This document shows, in pieces, positions 27,185-36,710 of a stretch of DNA of 64,000 bases (positions are counted from its first letter, which is position 1; the number at the start of each line of letters is the position of its first letter). The DNA is from Maribacter aquivivus. Lineage in GTDB: Bacteria > Bacteroidota > Bacteroidia > Flavobacteriales > Flavobacteriaceae. Below the pieces are notes generated by a model. It was given only the letters and a program-made list of their open reading frames with translations. It was not told the origin of the DNA and searched no databases. The stretch is from contig NZ_FQZX01000001.1 of the NCBI RefSeq assembly GCF_900142175.1, forward strand, positions 1,612,001 through 1,676,000, given 5' to 3'. A program made the position numbers and the translations under genes.

Positions 27185-29923
27185 ATGGGTAAGAAAATTT
27201 TAAAAATTGTAGGTGTATTACTATTATTAATTATAGCAGTTTTAATAGCAGCGCCTTTCTTCTTGGAGGCTAAAATAGGGGAGATTATAAAGAGTAATGT
27301 CAACCAGAATGTGAATGCCACATTAGATTTTTCTGAGGCTAACTTAAGTTTGGTCAGTAGTTTTCCGAATGCAGAAGTAGAATTTAAAGATGTTGTGTTA
27401 TTAAATAAAGCCCCTTTTGAAGGTGATACTTTATTTAAGGCTAGTAGTCTAGATCTGACAATGGGTATTATGCAACTGTTTAAAAGCGAGGGTGATGCTA
27501 TAGCAATTAATAATATTAATTTAGATGGTGCATTCATTAATGTTGTAGTAGATAAAGAAGAGAATGCAAACTATGATATAGCAAAACCTTCAGAGCCAAC
27601 TACAGCTGATGAAGAATCTACCTCAACTGATGGTTTTAATTTGGATCTACAATCTTATGAAATTACCAATACTAGAATATATTACACAGATAATTCAACA
27701 GGTATAGCCTTTAAATTAGATGATTTTCAGCATAAAGGAACTGGAGATTTATCTTTGGCTACTTCTGAGTTAGATACGCATACAGATGCTTTTATATCCT
27801 TAGAGATGGATAGTGTTAACTATTTGAATAAAAACAAGATTAAGTTAGATGCACTTATAGGTATCGATTTAAAGGAGAACAAATATTCTTTTTTGAAGAA
27901 TGAGGCATTGATCAATCAGTTGCCATTAGTATTTGATGGTTTTATTAAACTAAATGAGACCAGTCAAGAAATAGATTTAACATTTAAGACTCCGTCTTCA
28001 GATTTTAAAAACTTCTTAGGGCTGATACCAGAGATTTACTCTAAAGACATTGAAAATGTAACTACTACAGGTGACTTTGCTGTTAATGGTAATTTTAATG
28101 GTATTGTTGATGAAACACATATTCCTAAATTTCATGTTGATCTAAAATCAGATAATGCATCGTTCAAGTATCCAGATTTGCCAAAAGCGGTAAGTAATGT
28201 ATTTTTTGATATTCAGTTAAATAATAAAACGGGTATTGTAGAAGACACCTATGTAGATGTTAATAAAGCTTCTTTTATGATAGATGAAGATAAATTCAAT
28301 CTTACATCACACGTAACAGAGTTAATGGGTAATACTAAAGTTAAAGCACATATTGATGGTGTTATGAACTTGGCTAATATTTCTAAAGCATACCCTGTAC
28401 CTGCAGAGTATGATTTAAAAGGATTATTGAAGGCAGATATTACCACTGCTTTTGATATGCAGTCTTTAGAGAAAGAACAATATGAAAAAACAAGCACAAC
28501 GGGCGATTTAAGTGTAACCAATTTTGAATACAATTCAGATGAATTGGCAAACCCTGTAAAATTCAATGCTGCTCGTTTAACGTTCAACCCTAAGACTGTT
28601 ACATTAAACCAATTAAATGGTACAACAGGCACCACGGATTTTGATGCTACAGGTACTATAAACAATCTATTAGGGTTTATGTTTAATGATGAAAAAGTTG
28701 AGGGAAATTTTAACTTGAAATCTAATTCTTTTGCTTTAAGCGATTTTATGGTTGCTGAAACAGAAGTGCCTGCAACTACAAATGAGGGTAATTCTACTTC
28801 TGGTGGAACGGTACAGGAAGAAAAAATTAAAATTCCATCTTTCTTAGATGCGACCATTAATGCAGATGCTAAAAAAGTATTGTATGATGATATTGTGTTA
28901 AGTGATGTCAAAGGAGTTTTGAAGATAAAAGATGAAACTGCTACGTTAAGTAATATGACTGCTGGTATGTTTGGAGGTAAAATCGGCTTTAATGGCGATG
29001 TGTCTACAAAGAATGAGACACCTACTTTCAATATGAAATTAGATTTAAATCAGCTAGGTATTCAAGAGACATTTGCTTCTGTTGATTTGTTTAAAGCTAT
29101 AGCTCCTATTGCGAAAATGTTAAAAGGTAAATTAACCTCAGACATTTCCTTATCAGGTAATTTAACCGATGATTTAATGCCAAATTTATTATCATTGACT
29201 GGTGAGATGTTTGCTGATTTAATGACAGAAGAAGTGAATACAGAAGAGGCACCTGTATTAAATTCATTAGTTTCCAACTTGAATTTCATCGATTTAAAAC
29301 AGCTGAACTTAAAAGACTTGAAAACCTCGTTATCTTTTAAAGATGGTATAGTAGTTGTAAAACCTTTTACTTTAAATTATAAGGATATTGCCATAAATGT
29401 TGATGGTAGCCATTCGTTTGATCAAAAATTGAATTACAAAGCTACTTTACAAGTACCTGCTAAATATTTAGGTTCAGATATTACAAAATTGATTGCCAAA
29501 ATTGATGATCCTTCTTTAGCTGATTTAACAATACCTGTTGTCGCTAACATTGGTGGTCTTTACAATAGCCCTAAAGTTACCACTGATATGAGTTCTGGTG
29601 TTAAGCAATTAACAACAAAACTTATTGAGGTTGAAAAGCAAAAGCTTATAGCAAAGGGTACTGATAAGGCGAAAGATTTAATTGGGGGGCTAATAAGTGG
29701 AAATAAAACTACGACAGATTCTACCAGTCAAAAATCGACCGATACTAAAACAGCTGCTAAGGATATTTTAGGTGGAATCTTATCTACTAAGAAAGATACT
29801 GCTTCAGCTACAGCTGTAAAGAAAGATTCTACTCCTGTTAAAACGGAGGAAGCTGTAAAAGAAAAGGCAAAAGATATCTTAGGTGGCCTATTTGGGAAAA
29901 AGAAAAAAGATAGTACTAACTAA
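27185..29923 (+). CDS. AsmA-like family protein
   Basis: A 912-residue envelope protein. It has one N-terminal membrane helix (about 5-27, LKIVGVLLLLIIAVLIAAPFF) followed by an AsmA-type region: NVNATLDFSEANLSLVSSFP near the N-terminus and a long beta-rich body (about 30-800) like proteins that bridge inner and outer membranes for lipid transport. The C-terminal 100 residues carry three copies of a short amphipathic AKD(L/I)(I/L)GG(L/I) motif, separated by Lys/Thr/Ser-rich linkers (KAKDLIGGLISG, AAKDILGGILST, KAKDILGGLFGK). The lipid cargo is not known. It starts 32 bp after the queuosine transporter. Its end overlaps the convergent DUF2797 gene by 8 bp. Confidence 0.87.
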   Translation: MGKKILKIVGVLLLLIIAVLIAAPFFLEAKIGEIIKSNVNQNVNATLDFSEANLSLVSSFPNAEVEFKDVVLLNKAPFEGDTLFKASSLDLTMGIMQLFKSEGDAIAINNINLDGAFINVVVDKEENANYDIAKPSEPTTADEESTSTDGFNLDLQSYEITNTRIYYTDNSTGIAFKLDDFQHKGTGDLSLATSELDTHTDAFISLEMDSVNYLNKNKIKLDALIGIDLKENKYSFLKNEALINQLPLVFDGFIKLNETSQEIDLTFKTPSSDFKNFLGLIPEIYSKDIENVTTTGDFAVNGNFNGIVDETHIPKFHVDLKSDNASFKYPDLPKAVSNVFFDIQLNNKTGIVEDTYVDVNKASFMIDEDKFNLTSHVTELMGNTKVKAHIDGVMNLANISKAYPVPAEYDLKGLLKADITTAFDMQSLEKEQYEKTSTTGDLSVTNFEYNSDELANPVKFNAARLTFNPKTVTLNQLNGTTGTTDFDATGTINNLLGFMFNDEKVEGNFNLKSNSFALSDFMVAETEVPATTNEGNSTSGGTVQEEKIKIPSFLDATINADAKKVLYDDIVLSDVKGVLKIKDETATLSNMTAGMFGGKIGFNGDVSTKNETPTFNMKLDLNQLGIQETFASVDLFKAIAPIAKMLKGKLTSDISLSGNLTDDLMPNLLSLTGEMFADLMTEEVNTEEAPVLNSLVSNLNFIDLKQLNLKDLKTSLSFKDGIVVVKPFTLNYKDIAINVDGSHSFDQKLNYKATLQVPAKYLGSDITKLIAKIDDPSLADLTIPVVANIGGLYNSPKVTTDMSSGVKQLTTKLIEVEKQKLIAKGTDKAKDLIGGLISGNKTTTDSTSQKSTDTKTAAKDILGGILSTKKDTASATAVKKDSTPVKTEEAVKEKAKDILGGLFGKKKKDSTN

Positions 29924-30710
29924 TAGTTAAGCCTACGTAATAACCTTCGCTACCTCTTACATTGAAAACGGTGTTGTCTTCAAAGATGAGGTACTGACCT
30001 TTAATACCTTTTAATTTACCCTCAAAAGTTGGTGTTTTGCTTAGGTTCAAGCTTTTTACTTTTGTTGGATACTGTAGCACCGGAAATTCTAATTCAGTTT
30101 CTGTATTAGAATCTAAAAAATAGGGTAGTGCCTCTTCAGGTATATATTGCTTTAGTTTATTGCGCCGTTCTTGAAGATTTTCATCGACAACTGTATTGGT
30201 AAGCATGGTGCGCCAATTTGTTTTATCACCTACATGGTCTTTTAAGGCAACTTCAGTTATGCCTGCTAAATATCTATTTGGTACTTCTGCAATTTCAATT
30301 GCTTCATGCGCACCTTGGTCAATCCACCTGGTTGGTATTTGTCCTTTTCTGGTTACACCCACTTTTACATTGCTTGAATTGGCCAAGTATACAATATGTG
30401 GTTGTAATTGTACCTTTTTTTCATAAGCTAAATCTCGGTCTTCTTGATCTAAATGCGCTTTGCTTAATTCGGGTCTCATTATCCAATCTCCGGCAGATGG
30501 TATTTCAAAAAAACATGTTTTACAAAAACCTTGTCTGTAAATGGGGCGGTCATTACCACAATTTAGACATTGATGTTTAATGAATTCTATTTTTAGTGTT
30601 TTGTCTAGAATTTGATTTACATTCAAAAAGTCAGATTCGAACAACATATAATATTGAATCGGACTTCCTATTTCTGTCTGCATTTTTCTAAGTACTCCCT
30701 CGTATTGCAT
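29916..30710 (-). CDS. DUF2797 protein with zinc-ribbon-like cysteines
   Basis: A 264-residue cytosolic protein of unknown function. Two CxxC pairs form a likely zinc site (QCLNCGND and FCKTCFFE, about residues 48-69). The middle holds a GIY-YIG-nuclease-like strand pattern (IVYLANSSNVKVGVTRKGQ, about 108-126), then RWIDQGA. The C-terminus is beta-rich (FEGKLKGIKGQYLIFEDN). No nuclease activity is proven for this family. It overlaps the asmA-like stop by 8 bp (convergent). A TATCTTTG element on the minus strand (30781-30774) is a possible -7. Confidence 0.85.
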   Translation of the reverse strand: MQYEGVLRKMQTEIGSPIQYYMLFESDFLNVNQILDKTLKIEFIKHQCLNCGNDRPIYRQGFCKTCFFEIPSAGDWIMRPELSKAHLDQEDRDLAYEKKVQLQPHIVYLANSSNVKVGVTRKGQIPTRWIDQGAHEAIEIAEVPNRYLAGITEVALKDHVGDKTNWRTMLTNTVVDENLQERRNKLKQYIPEEALPYFLDSNTETELEFPVLQYPTKVKSLNLSKTPTFEGKLKGIKGQYLIFEDNTVFNVRGSEGYYVGLTIS

Positions 30711-30788
30711 TTAAATCTTGCTTATTGAATTATCATTTGAGAATGATAGCTAGATGCGCTATTTTTAACAATACAAAGATACCTATAA

Positions 30789-32303
30789 ATGCCAATTACT
30801 CTATTTAATTCAATTGCCTCTTGGTTGCTAAAAAAGCGGTACCATCAAATCGAGCTTTTTTTAAAGTATCCTGATGAGGTTCAAGAAGAGGTTTTGCTTC
30901 AGTTGCTTGAATTTGCGGAAGATACTGAGGTTGGTAGAACCTATGATTTTGAGTCGATAAAATCGTACAATGATTTTAAAGAACGGTTACCTATAGTTTC
31001 CTACGAAGAGATTCAACCAATTATAGAACGTACAAGAAGAGGTGAGCAAAATCTATTTTGGCCTACCAAAGTAAAATTATTCGCTAAAAGTAGCGGAACA
31101 ACAGATGCCAAAAGTAAATTTATACCTGTTAGTGGCGAGGCATTAGAAGATTGTCATTATAAGTCTAGTAAAGATTTATTATGCCTTTATTTAAATAATA
31201 ACGAAAACTCACAGCTATTTACGGGAAAGAGTTTAAGACTAGGCGGTAGTAAAGAGCTCTATGAGGATAATGGATCATTGTTTGGAGACTTATCTGCAAT
31301 TTTAATAGATAATATGCCGTTGTGGGCAGAGTACAGTAGCACGCCTAGTAATAAGGTTTCATTAATGAGTGAGTGGGAGAGTAAGCTTATGGCTATCATT
31401 CATGAAAGTGTTCAGGAAAATGTTACGAGTTTGGCCGGTGTACCTTCTTGGATGCTGGTATTATTGAATAAAGTACTTGAAGAAACTGGTAAAGAGCATC
31501 TCTTTCAGGTTTGGGAAAACCTAGAGGTATACTTTCATGGTGGTGTAAACTTTAACCCTTATAAAGAGCAATACAAAAAGATACTTCCACATAGTAATTT
31601 TAGGTACTACGAAATTTATAACGCTTCTGAAGGCTTCTTTGCTATTCAAGATAGAAATGGAGCTGATGATTTACTGCTGATGTTAGACTACGGTATTTTC
31701 TATGAGTTTATCCCGATGGATGTTTATGGCGCTTTTAACGAAGAGGCAATCCCCTTGTGGAGCGTAGAGTTAGGTAAGAATTATGCCATAATTATTACTA
31801 CGAACTCAGGATTGTGGAGGTATAAAATTGGAGATACAGTTCGGTTTACTTCTAAAAGTCCGTATAGAATTAAAGTCACAGGTCGTACCAAACATCATAT
31901 AAATGTATTTGGCGAAGAGCTTATTATAGAGAATGCTGAAGAAGCTTTAAAAATAGCTTGTGCTAAAACGGAAGCCGAAATAATGGACTATACTGCCGGG
32001 CCCGTTTTTATGGAGGGTAAAGAAAAAGGTGCGCACGAGTGGATTATGGAGTTTAGAACATTACCAGAAGATTTTGGTGCTTTTGTAGAGATATTTGATA
32101 ATGCATTAAAATCACTCAACTCAGATTATGAAGCTAAGAGATTAAACAATATTACCCTAAATGCGCCATTAGTACACATAGCACGTAAGAATTTATTTTA
32201 TGATTGGCTGAAATCAAATGATAAGCTTGGTGGGCAGCATAAAATTCCGAGATTGTCAAATAAGAGAGATTATTTAGAAGAACTTTTGCGAATGAACAAG
32301 TAA
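30789..32303 (+). CDS. GH3-like adenylate-forming enzyme
   Basis: A 504-residue protein of the GH3 superfamily. In plants these enzymes adenylate acyl acids such as auxin or jasmonate and join them to amino acids. The adenylate-forming core is visible: the phosphate-loop-like KSSGTTDAKSKFIPVS (about 100-115), YNASEGFFAIQ (about 278-288), WRYKIGDTVRF (about 338-348) and VTGRTKHHINVFGEELIIENAE in the hinge and C-terminal domain. The bacterial substrate is unknown, and an acyl or hydroxyacid ligase role is inference. It is divergent from DUF2797 with 78 bp between the starts; the next gene on the same strand begins 255 bp later. Confidence 0.88.
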   Translation: MPITLFNSIASWLLKKRYHQIELFLKYPDEVQEEVLLQLLEFAEDTEVGRTYDFESIKSYNDFKERLPIVSYEEIQPIIERTRRGEQNLFWPTKVKLFAKSSGTTDAKSKFIPVSGEALEDCHYKSSKDLLCLYLNNNENSQLFTGKSLRLGGSKELYEDNGSLFGDLSAILIDNMPLWAEYSSTPSNKVSLMSEWESKLMAIIHESVQENVTSLAGVPSWMLVLLNKVLEETGKEHLFQVWENLEVYFHGGVNFNPYKEQYKKILPHSNFRYYEIYNASEGFFAIQDRNGADDLLLMLDYGIFYEFIPMDVYGAFNEEAIPLWSVELGKNYAIIITTNSGLWRYKIGDTVRFTSKSPYRIKVTGRTKHHINVFGEELIIENAEEALKIACAKTEAEIMDYTAGPVFMEGKEKGAHEWIMEFRTLPEDFGAFVEIFDNALKSLNSDYEAKRLNNITLNAPLVHIARKNLFYDWLKSNDKLGGQHKIPRLSNKRDYLEELLRMNK

Positions 32304-32370
32304 ATAACTCTATTCACACTAATTATTAGCCTAATCACAACAAACTTTTATGAATTCTTAGTAGTAGTTA

Positions 32371-32378
32371 TACCTTTG
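32371..32378 (+). promoter_or_regulatory. Candidate -7 element in the leader of the alpha/beta-hydrolase-like gene
   Basis: TACCTTTG fits TAnnTTTG. It lies 181 bp before the start at 32559, which would give an unusually long leader. No -33 TTG is seen at standard spacing. The 255-bp gap (32304-32558) also holds an inverted repeat TGCAAGT (32493-32499) / ACTTGCA (32515-32521) with a 15-base loop. Confidence 0.35.
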
Positions 32379-32558
32379 TCCTAATTAATGTAGTTTTTGC
32401 CTTACGCCATCTTTGTAGTTGTTTTTGTCTTACTTTATTTACGATAAAATGGACTACACCGATATTTTTAAACGTGTAAACAATTAAATGGTTGCAAGTG
32501 TAGTTATTATTTCAACTTGCAGAAGTAAAACTTAACCAAAACTATAAATACTATTATT

Positions 32559-33116
32559 ATGGCAGATAAATTAGTAATCGTTTCCGACATGTGGGGCGCT
32601 AAGAAAGGACTATGGATTACTTCATACTTAGGGTATCTACAACAGTATTTTGATATAACTTTTTATGATAGTCAACAACTGGCTAATTTAGATATTCTGG
32701 TTCAAACAGAAGAGAACGTACATAATGCTTTTATAGAAGGTGGTACAGATACTGCTGCTGCACATTTATTAAAAAAAGAAACGGAAGCTTGTTATTATCT
32801 TGCTTTTAGTACTGGGGCTACCATAGTTTGGGAGGCTGCCAAGAAAGGTTTACCTGTTAAGTCCTTATACGGTGTTTCTCCAACAAGAATTCGTAGAACT
32901 AATGATAAACCTAATGTGCCTTTTAATTTGGTATATGGTGCTAACGATGCGTTTAAGCCAAGTGAAGAATGGGCAAGTAACTTAGGGGTAGATATGGAAG
33001 TATTATCTAATTACGGACATACATTATACACAGATGAGAAAATCATTCAAAAAGTATGTATGGATTTATTACAAGAAGTAACGCAAATTACACCACAGAT
33101 TAAAAAAGTGGTTTGA
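32559..33116 (+). CDS. Small alpha/beta-hydrolase-like protein of unknown function
   Basis: A 185-residue cytosolic protein. I do not recognise a named family. It looks like a reduced alpha/beta-hydrolase: an N-terminal strand (KLVIVSDMWGAKKG), a nucleophile-elbow-like FSTGATIVWEAA with Ser in a degenerate motif, an acidic residue in YGANDAFKPSEEW, and a His in SNYGHTLYT, in the right order for a Ser/Asp/His triad. The canonical GxSxG is incomplete, so catalysis is uncertain. It starts after a 255-bp non-coding leader and ends 23 bp before a strong palindromic terminator. Confidence 0.75.
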   Translation: MADKLVIVSDMWGAKKGLWITSYLGYLQQYFDITFYDSQQLANLDILVQTEENVHNAFIEGGTDTAAAHLLKKETEACYYLAFSTGATIVWEAAKKGLPVKSLYGVSPTRIRRTNDKPNVPFNLVYGANDAFKPSEEWASNLGVDMEVLSNYGHTLYTDEKIIQKVCMDLLQEVTQITPQIKKVV

Positions 33117-33139
33117 AAATAAAATAAAAAGTAAAACAT

Positions 33140-33173
33140 AAAAAAAGCGAAGATTTAAATCTTCGCTTTTTTT
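33140..33173. terminator. Perfectly palindromic bidirectional terminator
   Basis: A 34-bp palindrome: seven As, then GCGAAGATTT / AAATCTTCGC (33147-33156 and 33157-33166), then seven Ts. It lies between the stops of the hydrolase-like gene (+) and clpX (-) and works on both strands. Confidence 0.9.
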
Positions 33174-33195
33174 ATGTTCAATAATTTAATAAGTA

Positions 33196-34431
33196 TTATG
33201 AAACTGCCTTCAGTTTTTTAATGGTATCGTGAGATAGCATTTCTTCGGCATATGGTTTTGTTACTTTGAAGTTCGTATCACTTGTACTTGGCATCTCAAA
33301 CATTGCATCAGTAAAAATGGCTTCGCATAAAGATCTTAACCCTCTTGCCCCAAGTTTATACTCAATTGCTTTTTCAACAATATAATCTAAAGCTTGGTCT
33401 GTAATGGTGAAAGTAATATCATCCATTGCAAACAACTTCTCGTATTGTTTTATAATCGCATTCTTAGGTTCGGTTAAGATAGCTCTTAATGTCTTCTTGT
33501 CTAACGGATTCATATGTGTTAGAACAGGAAGTCTACCAATAATCTCAGGTATAAGTCCAAAATCTTTTAAATCTCTTGGTATGATATATTGTAATAAATT
33601 ACTATCATCTAAAAAGCTATCAGATTTAGAAGCGCTATACCCAACAGCTTGCATATTCAAACGTTTTGTAATAGCACGCTCGATACCGTCAAAGGCTCCA
33701 CCGGCAATAAATAAGATGTTTTCAGTATTTACTTCAATAAATTTCTGGTCTGGGTGCTTTCTTCCTCCTTTTGGTGGAACATTTACTACAGTACCTTCCA
33801 ATAATTTTAGAAGACCTTGTTGCACTCCTTCACCAGATACATCTCTTGTGATTGAAGGGTTATCACCCTTACGTGCAATTTTATCGATTTCATCAATAAA
33901 AACAATACCTCTTTCAGCTTTTTCAAGATTGTAATCTGCCGCTTGTAAAAGACGGGTAAGAATACTCTCTACATCTTCACCAACATAACCAGCTTCAGTT
34001 AATACAGTAGCATCAACTATCGCCAAAGGTACATTAAGTAATTTGGCAATGGTCTTGGCCATAAGGGTCTTACCGGTACCGGTTTGCCCTACCATAATAA
34101 TATTACTTTTTTGAATCTCTATGTCATCTTCTGTAGATGAAGGTTGTAATAATCTTTTGTAGTGATTGTAAACCGCAACAGACATTACTTTTTTAGTACG
34201 CTCTTGTCCTATAATAAAAGTGTCTAAAAATTCCTTAATCTCTTGAGGTTTCTTTAAAACAAGTTCAGAAGAAAGATCGTTAGTCTTTGTCTGTTTTGAT
34301 TCTTCGGCAACAATACCGTGAGCTTGCTCAATACAGCGGTCACAAATATGCGCATCTAACCCAGCAATCAATAAATTGGTTTCTGGCTTTTTTCTACCGC
34401 AAAATGAACACTCTAAATTTTCCTTTGCCAT
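33196..34431 (-). CDS. clpX: ATP-dependent Clp protease ATP-binding subunit ClpX
   Basis: A 411-residue AAA+ unfoldase that feeds substrates to ClpP. The N-terminal zinc-binding domain has four cysteines (Cys8, Cys11, Cys30, Cys33). Walker A is GQTGTGKT, Walker [12 protein letters not shown], the pore loop GYVGEDV, and sensor motifs follow ([25 protein letters not shown]). Length is normal. It follows clpP by 87 bp on the same strand, in the conserved order tig, clpP, clpX. Confidence 0.98.
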   Translation of the reverse strand: MAKENLECSFCGRKKPETNLLIAGLDAHICDRCIEQAHGIVAEESKQTKTNDLSSELVLKKPQEIKEFLDTFIIGQERTKKVMSVAVYNHYKRLLQPSSTEDDIEIQKSNIIMVGQTGTGKTLMAKTIAKLLNVPLAIVDATVLTEAGYVGEDVESILTRLLQAADYNLEKAERGIVFIDEIDKIARKGDNPSITRDVSGEGVQQGLLKLLEGTVVNVPPKGGRKHPDQKFIEVNTENILFIAGGAFDGIERAITKRLNMQAVGYSASKSDSFLDDSNLLQYIIPRDLKDFGLIPEIIGRLPVLTHMNPLDKKTLRAILTEPKNAIIKQYEKLFAMDDITFTITDQALDYIVEKAIEYKLGARGLRSLCEAIFTDAMFEMPSTSDTNFKVTKPYAEEMLSHDTIKKLKAVS

Positions 34432-34518
34432 TATCTATCTTCTCTATTCTATTCCTTAACGATCAAAAATCGTTTTTGGTTTAAAATTCATTAATTTATT
34501 TGATTCAATTAGTCGGAC

Positions 34519-35199
34519 TTACTTCTTCTCCCTTACCAATATTTCATCAATCATACCGTATTTAAGAGCTTCATCGGCTTTCATCCAGTAATCACGGTCA
34601 CTATCTTCACGAACTTTCTCAATACCAGTACTAGAGTGTTCTGCTATGATTTGATATAATTCTTCTTTTAACTTCAATATCTCTCTAGCTGTAATTTCAA
34701 TATCACTAGCTTGTCCTTGAGCACCTCCCATTGGTTGGTGAATCATAACACGAGAGTGTTGTAGACCACTACGTTTTCCTTTTTCGCCTGCGCATAAAAG
34801 TACTGCACCCATAGAGGCTGCCATACCTGTACAAATAGTAGCAACGTCTGGTGTAATGAACTGCATAGTATCATAAATACCTAAACCTGCATATACACTA
34901 CCACCTGGTGAGTTAATGTAAATTTGAATATCCTTTTTAGCATCAACACTTGCTAAAAACAATAGTTGTGCTTGAATAATATTGGCTACTTGGTCATTAA
35001 TACCTGTGCCCATAAAAATGATGCGGTCCATCATTAAACGTGAATAAACGTCCATTGCAACAATGTTCATAGAACGTTCTTCAATAATGTTTGGCGTCAT
35101 GTTCGTTGGGTACATGCTGCTCATTATAGAGTCGTAGTAAGTGCTGCTAATGCCTTGATCGTTTATAGCGAAATTCTTGAATTCTTTTCCGTAATCCAT
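34519..35199 (-). CDS. clpP: ATP-dependent Clp protease proteolytic subunit ClpP
   Basis: A 226-residue serine protease subunit. The triad is Ser129 (GMAASMGAV), His154 (VMIHQPMGGAQG) and Asp203 (DRDYWMKADEAL). The oxyanion region is NSPGGSVYAG. About 30 residues precede the usual mature start, a length common in Bacteroidota, and may be removed by self-processing. It partners with ClpX encoded next. A terminator hairpin separates it from tig upstream. Confidence 0.97.
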   Translation of the reverse strand: MDYGKEFKNFAINDQGISSTYYDSIMSSMYPTNMTPNIIEERSMNIVAMDVYSRLMMDRIIFMGTGINDQVANIIQAQLLFLASVDAKKDIQIYINSPGGSVYAGLGIYDTMQFITPDVATICTGMAASMGAVLLCAGEKGKRSGLQHSRVMIHQPMGGAQGQASDIEITAREILKLKEELYQIIAEHSSTGIEKVREDSDRDYWMKADEALKYGMIDEILVREKK

Positions 35200-35224
35200 A
35201 AATTGTATGTCTATATTTTAGAGT

Positions 35225-35258
35225 AAAAAAAGGTGCCGAAAATTTTATTTCCGGCACC
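35225..35258 (-). terminator. Terminator between tig and clpP
   Basis: GGTGCCG (35232-35238) pairs with CGGCACC (35252-35258). A few more A-T pairs form in the loop. On the minus strand the stem is followed by a seven-T run (35231-35225). It probably ends or attenuates tig transcripts before clpP. Confidence 0.8.
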
Positions 35259-35287
35259 GTAAAGATACTTAATTTATTGTTTGGAAT

Positions 35288-36610
35288 TTATCCGTAAACT
35301 TCTTTCACGAAATTTTCATAGGTAACTTCCTTTGTCTTAAGATTTGCCTTTTCTTTGTAAAGATTCAATAATTTTTGACTCATCAATTGTTCTGATAGTC
35401 TTTTTACTTCATCTTGGTTACCAAGAACTCTTGCAGCAATAGAATCTAGTTCTTCTTCTTTAGGGTCTAATTGACCAAATTGCGCCATTTGAGAACGAAT
35501 AAATCCTTTAGAGAATTCTTTCAATTCATCAAACTGTACTTGTAGTTCGTTATCACGAATTATTTTACCTTCAATTAATTGGTAACGTAATCCTTTTTCA
35601 GATTTAGCATATTCTTCAACAGCTTGCTCCTCAGATAAAGGCTCTTCGCCAGTCATTTGAATCCACTTGGTTAAGAAACCTGTTGGTAATTCAAATTTTG
35701 TGTTGTCAATGAAATACTCTGTAACGTCGTTCAATAATTTTTGATCAGACTGTTGCTCAAATTGTTTTTCAGAATCTTCTTTGATACGCTCTTTTAATTC
35801 CTTTTCAGTTTTTACGCTGTCAGGTCCAAAAAGTTTATCAAATAATTCTTGATTTAATTCAGCAGCTTCTCTTTCGTTGATTTCAGAAATAGTGAAGGTA
35901 ACTTCAGTATCTAAAGATTCCGCTTTTTGCTTGTCAACACCTAAGGCGCTAGATAACATGTGATCTTCAGTGAATAAGCCTTTTGTTTTTAACGTAACAA
36001 CGTCACCAACTTTTTTGCCTTTTAATGCATCTAAAGCTTTTTTACTCTTCAACTTGTCAGTTTCAAGTAAAGTTTTGTTATCAATTTCTTCAGCTTCATT
36101 TGTAAATGTACCGCTTACTTCATCATTCTTGCTAACAACATCTTTAGTCACAAGTTTACCGTATTGCTTTTGAATACGCTCAACTTGCTCGTCAATCATT
36201 TTTTTGTCGGCAACAATTTTATATTGGGTAATTGCTTTTTTAGTTTTCAAAGAAACCTCAAAATTAGGAGCTAGACCTAATTCGAATTCAAAAGCCAATT
36301 CATCTTGGTCCCAGTCAAAATTGTCTTGTTGTTTTGGTAATGGGTTACCTAAAACGTCTAACTTTTCTTCAGTTAGGTATTTGTTAAGATTGTCTTGTAA
36401 CAATTTATTTACTTCATCAACCAATACGGCTTTACCATATTGCTTTTTGATAAGACCCATAGGAACTTGGCCTTTTCTAAAACCAGGAATATTAGCTTGC
36501 TTCTTATAATCCTTTAAAATGGTATCTACCTTATCTTGGTAATCTTCTTTTGTGATAGCAACTTTAACTACTGCATTTAAATCGTCTATCTGCTCTTTCG
36601 TAATATTCAT
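35288..36610 (-). CDS. tig: Trigger factor
   Basis: A 440-residue ribosome-associated chaperone that meets nascent chains at the tunnel exit. The ribosome-binding signature is IPGFRKGQVP (about 40-50). A middle peptidyl-prolyl-isomerase-like region (about 150-240) and a long helical C-terminal domain follow. Length is normal. A promoter (36646-36676) lies directly upstream, and clpP and clpX follow downstream. Confidence 0.95.
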   Translation of the reverse strand: MNITKEQIDDLNAVVKVAITKEDYQDKVDTILKDYKKQANIPGFRKGQVPMGLIKKQYGKAVLVDEVNKLLQDNLNKYLTEEKLDVLGNPLPKQQDNFDWDQDELAFEFELGLAPNFEVSLKTKKAITQYKIVADKKMIDEQVERIQKQYGKLVTKDVVSKNDEVSGTFTNEAEEIDNKTLLETDKLKSKKALDALKGKKVGDVVTLKTKGLFTEDHMLSSALGVDKQKAESLDTEVTFTISEINEREAAELNQELFDKLFGPDSVKTEKELKERIKEDSEKQFEQQSDQKLLNDVTEYFIDNTKFELPTGFLTKWIQMTGEEPLSEEQAVEEYAKSEKGLRYQLIEGKIIRDNELQVQFDELKEFSKGFIRSQMAQFGQLDPKEEELDSIAARVLGNQDEVKRLSEQLMSQKLLNLYKEKANLKTKEVTYENFVKEVYG

Positions 36611-36645
36611 TCCTTAATATCTATTTGCATGTGTAAAATGGGATG

Positions 36646-36676
36646 CAAAAATACTATATTTTGCAAAGTCAACCAA
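36646..36676 (-). promoter_or_regulatory. Promoter of tig
   Basis: On the minus strand TTG (36676-36674) is followed after 20 bp by TATTTTTG (36653-36646), within the Bacteroidota consensus spacing. The expected leader is about 30 nt. Confidence 0.6.
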
Positions 36677-36710
36677 TTTTTTAAAGTATTGAATTTCAAA
36701 TCACAAGCAA

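Noticed and set aside
28249..29031. Long minus-strand frame inside the AsmA-like gene
   Set aside because: It lies wholly inside a strong plus-strand gene and has no recognisable family motif; it is a shadow frame.
32449..32487. 12-codon frame in the leader of the hydrolase-like gene
   Set aside because: It is too short to support as a gene; kept only as part of the leader observation.
33404..33934. Plus-strand frame inside clpX
   Set aside because: It is antisense to a clear ClpX coding region and has no domain signature.
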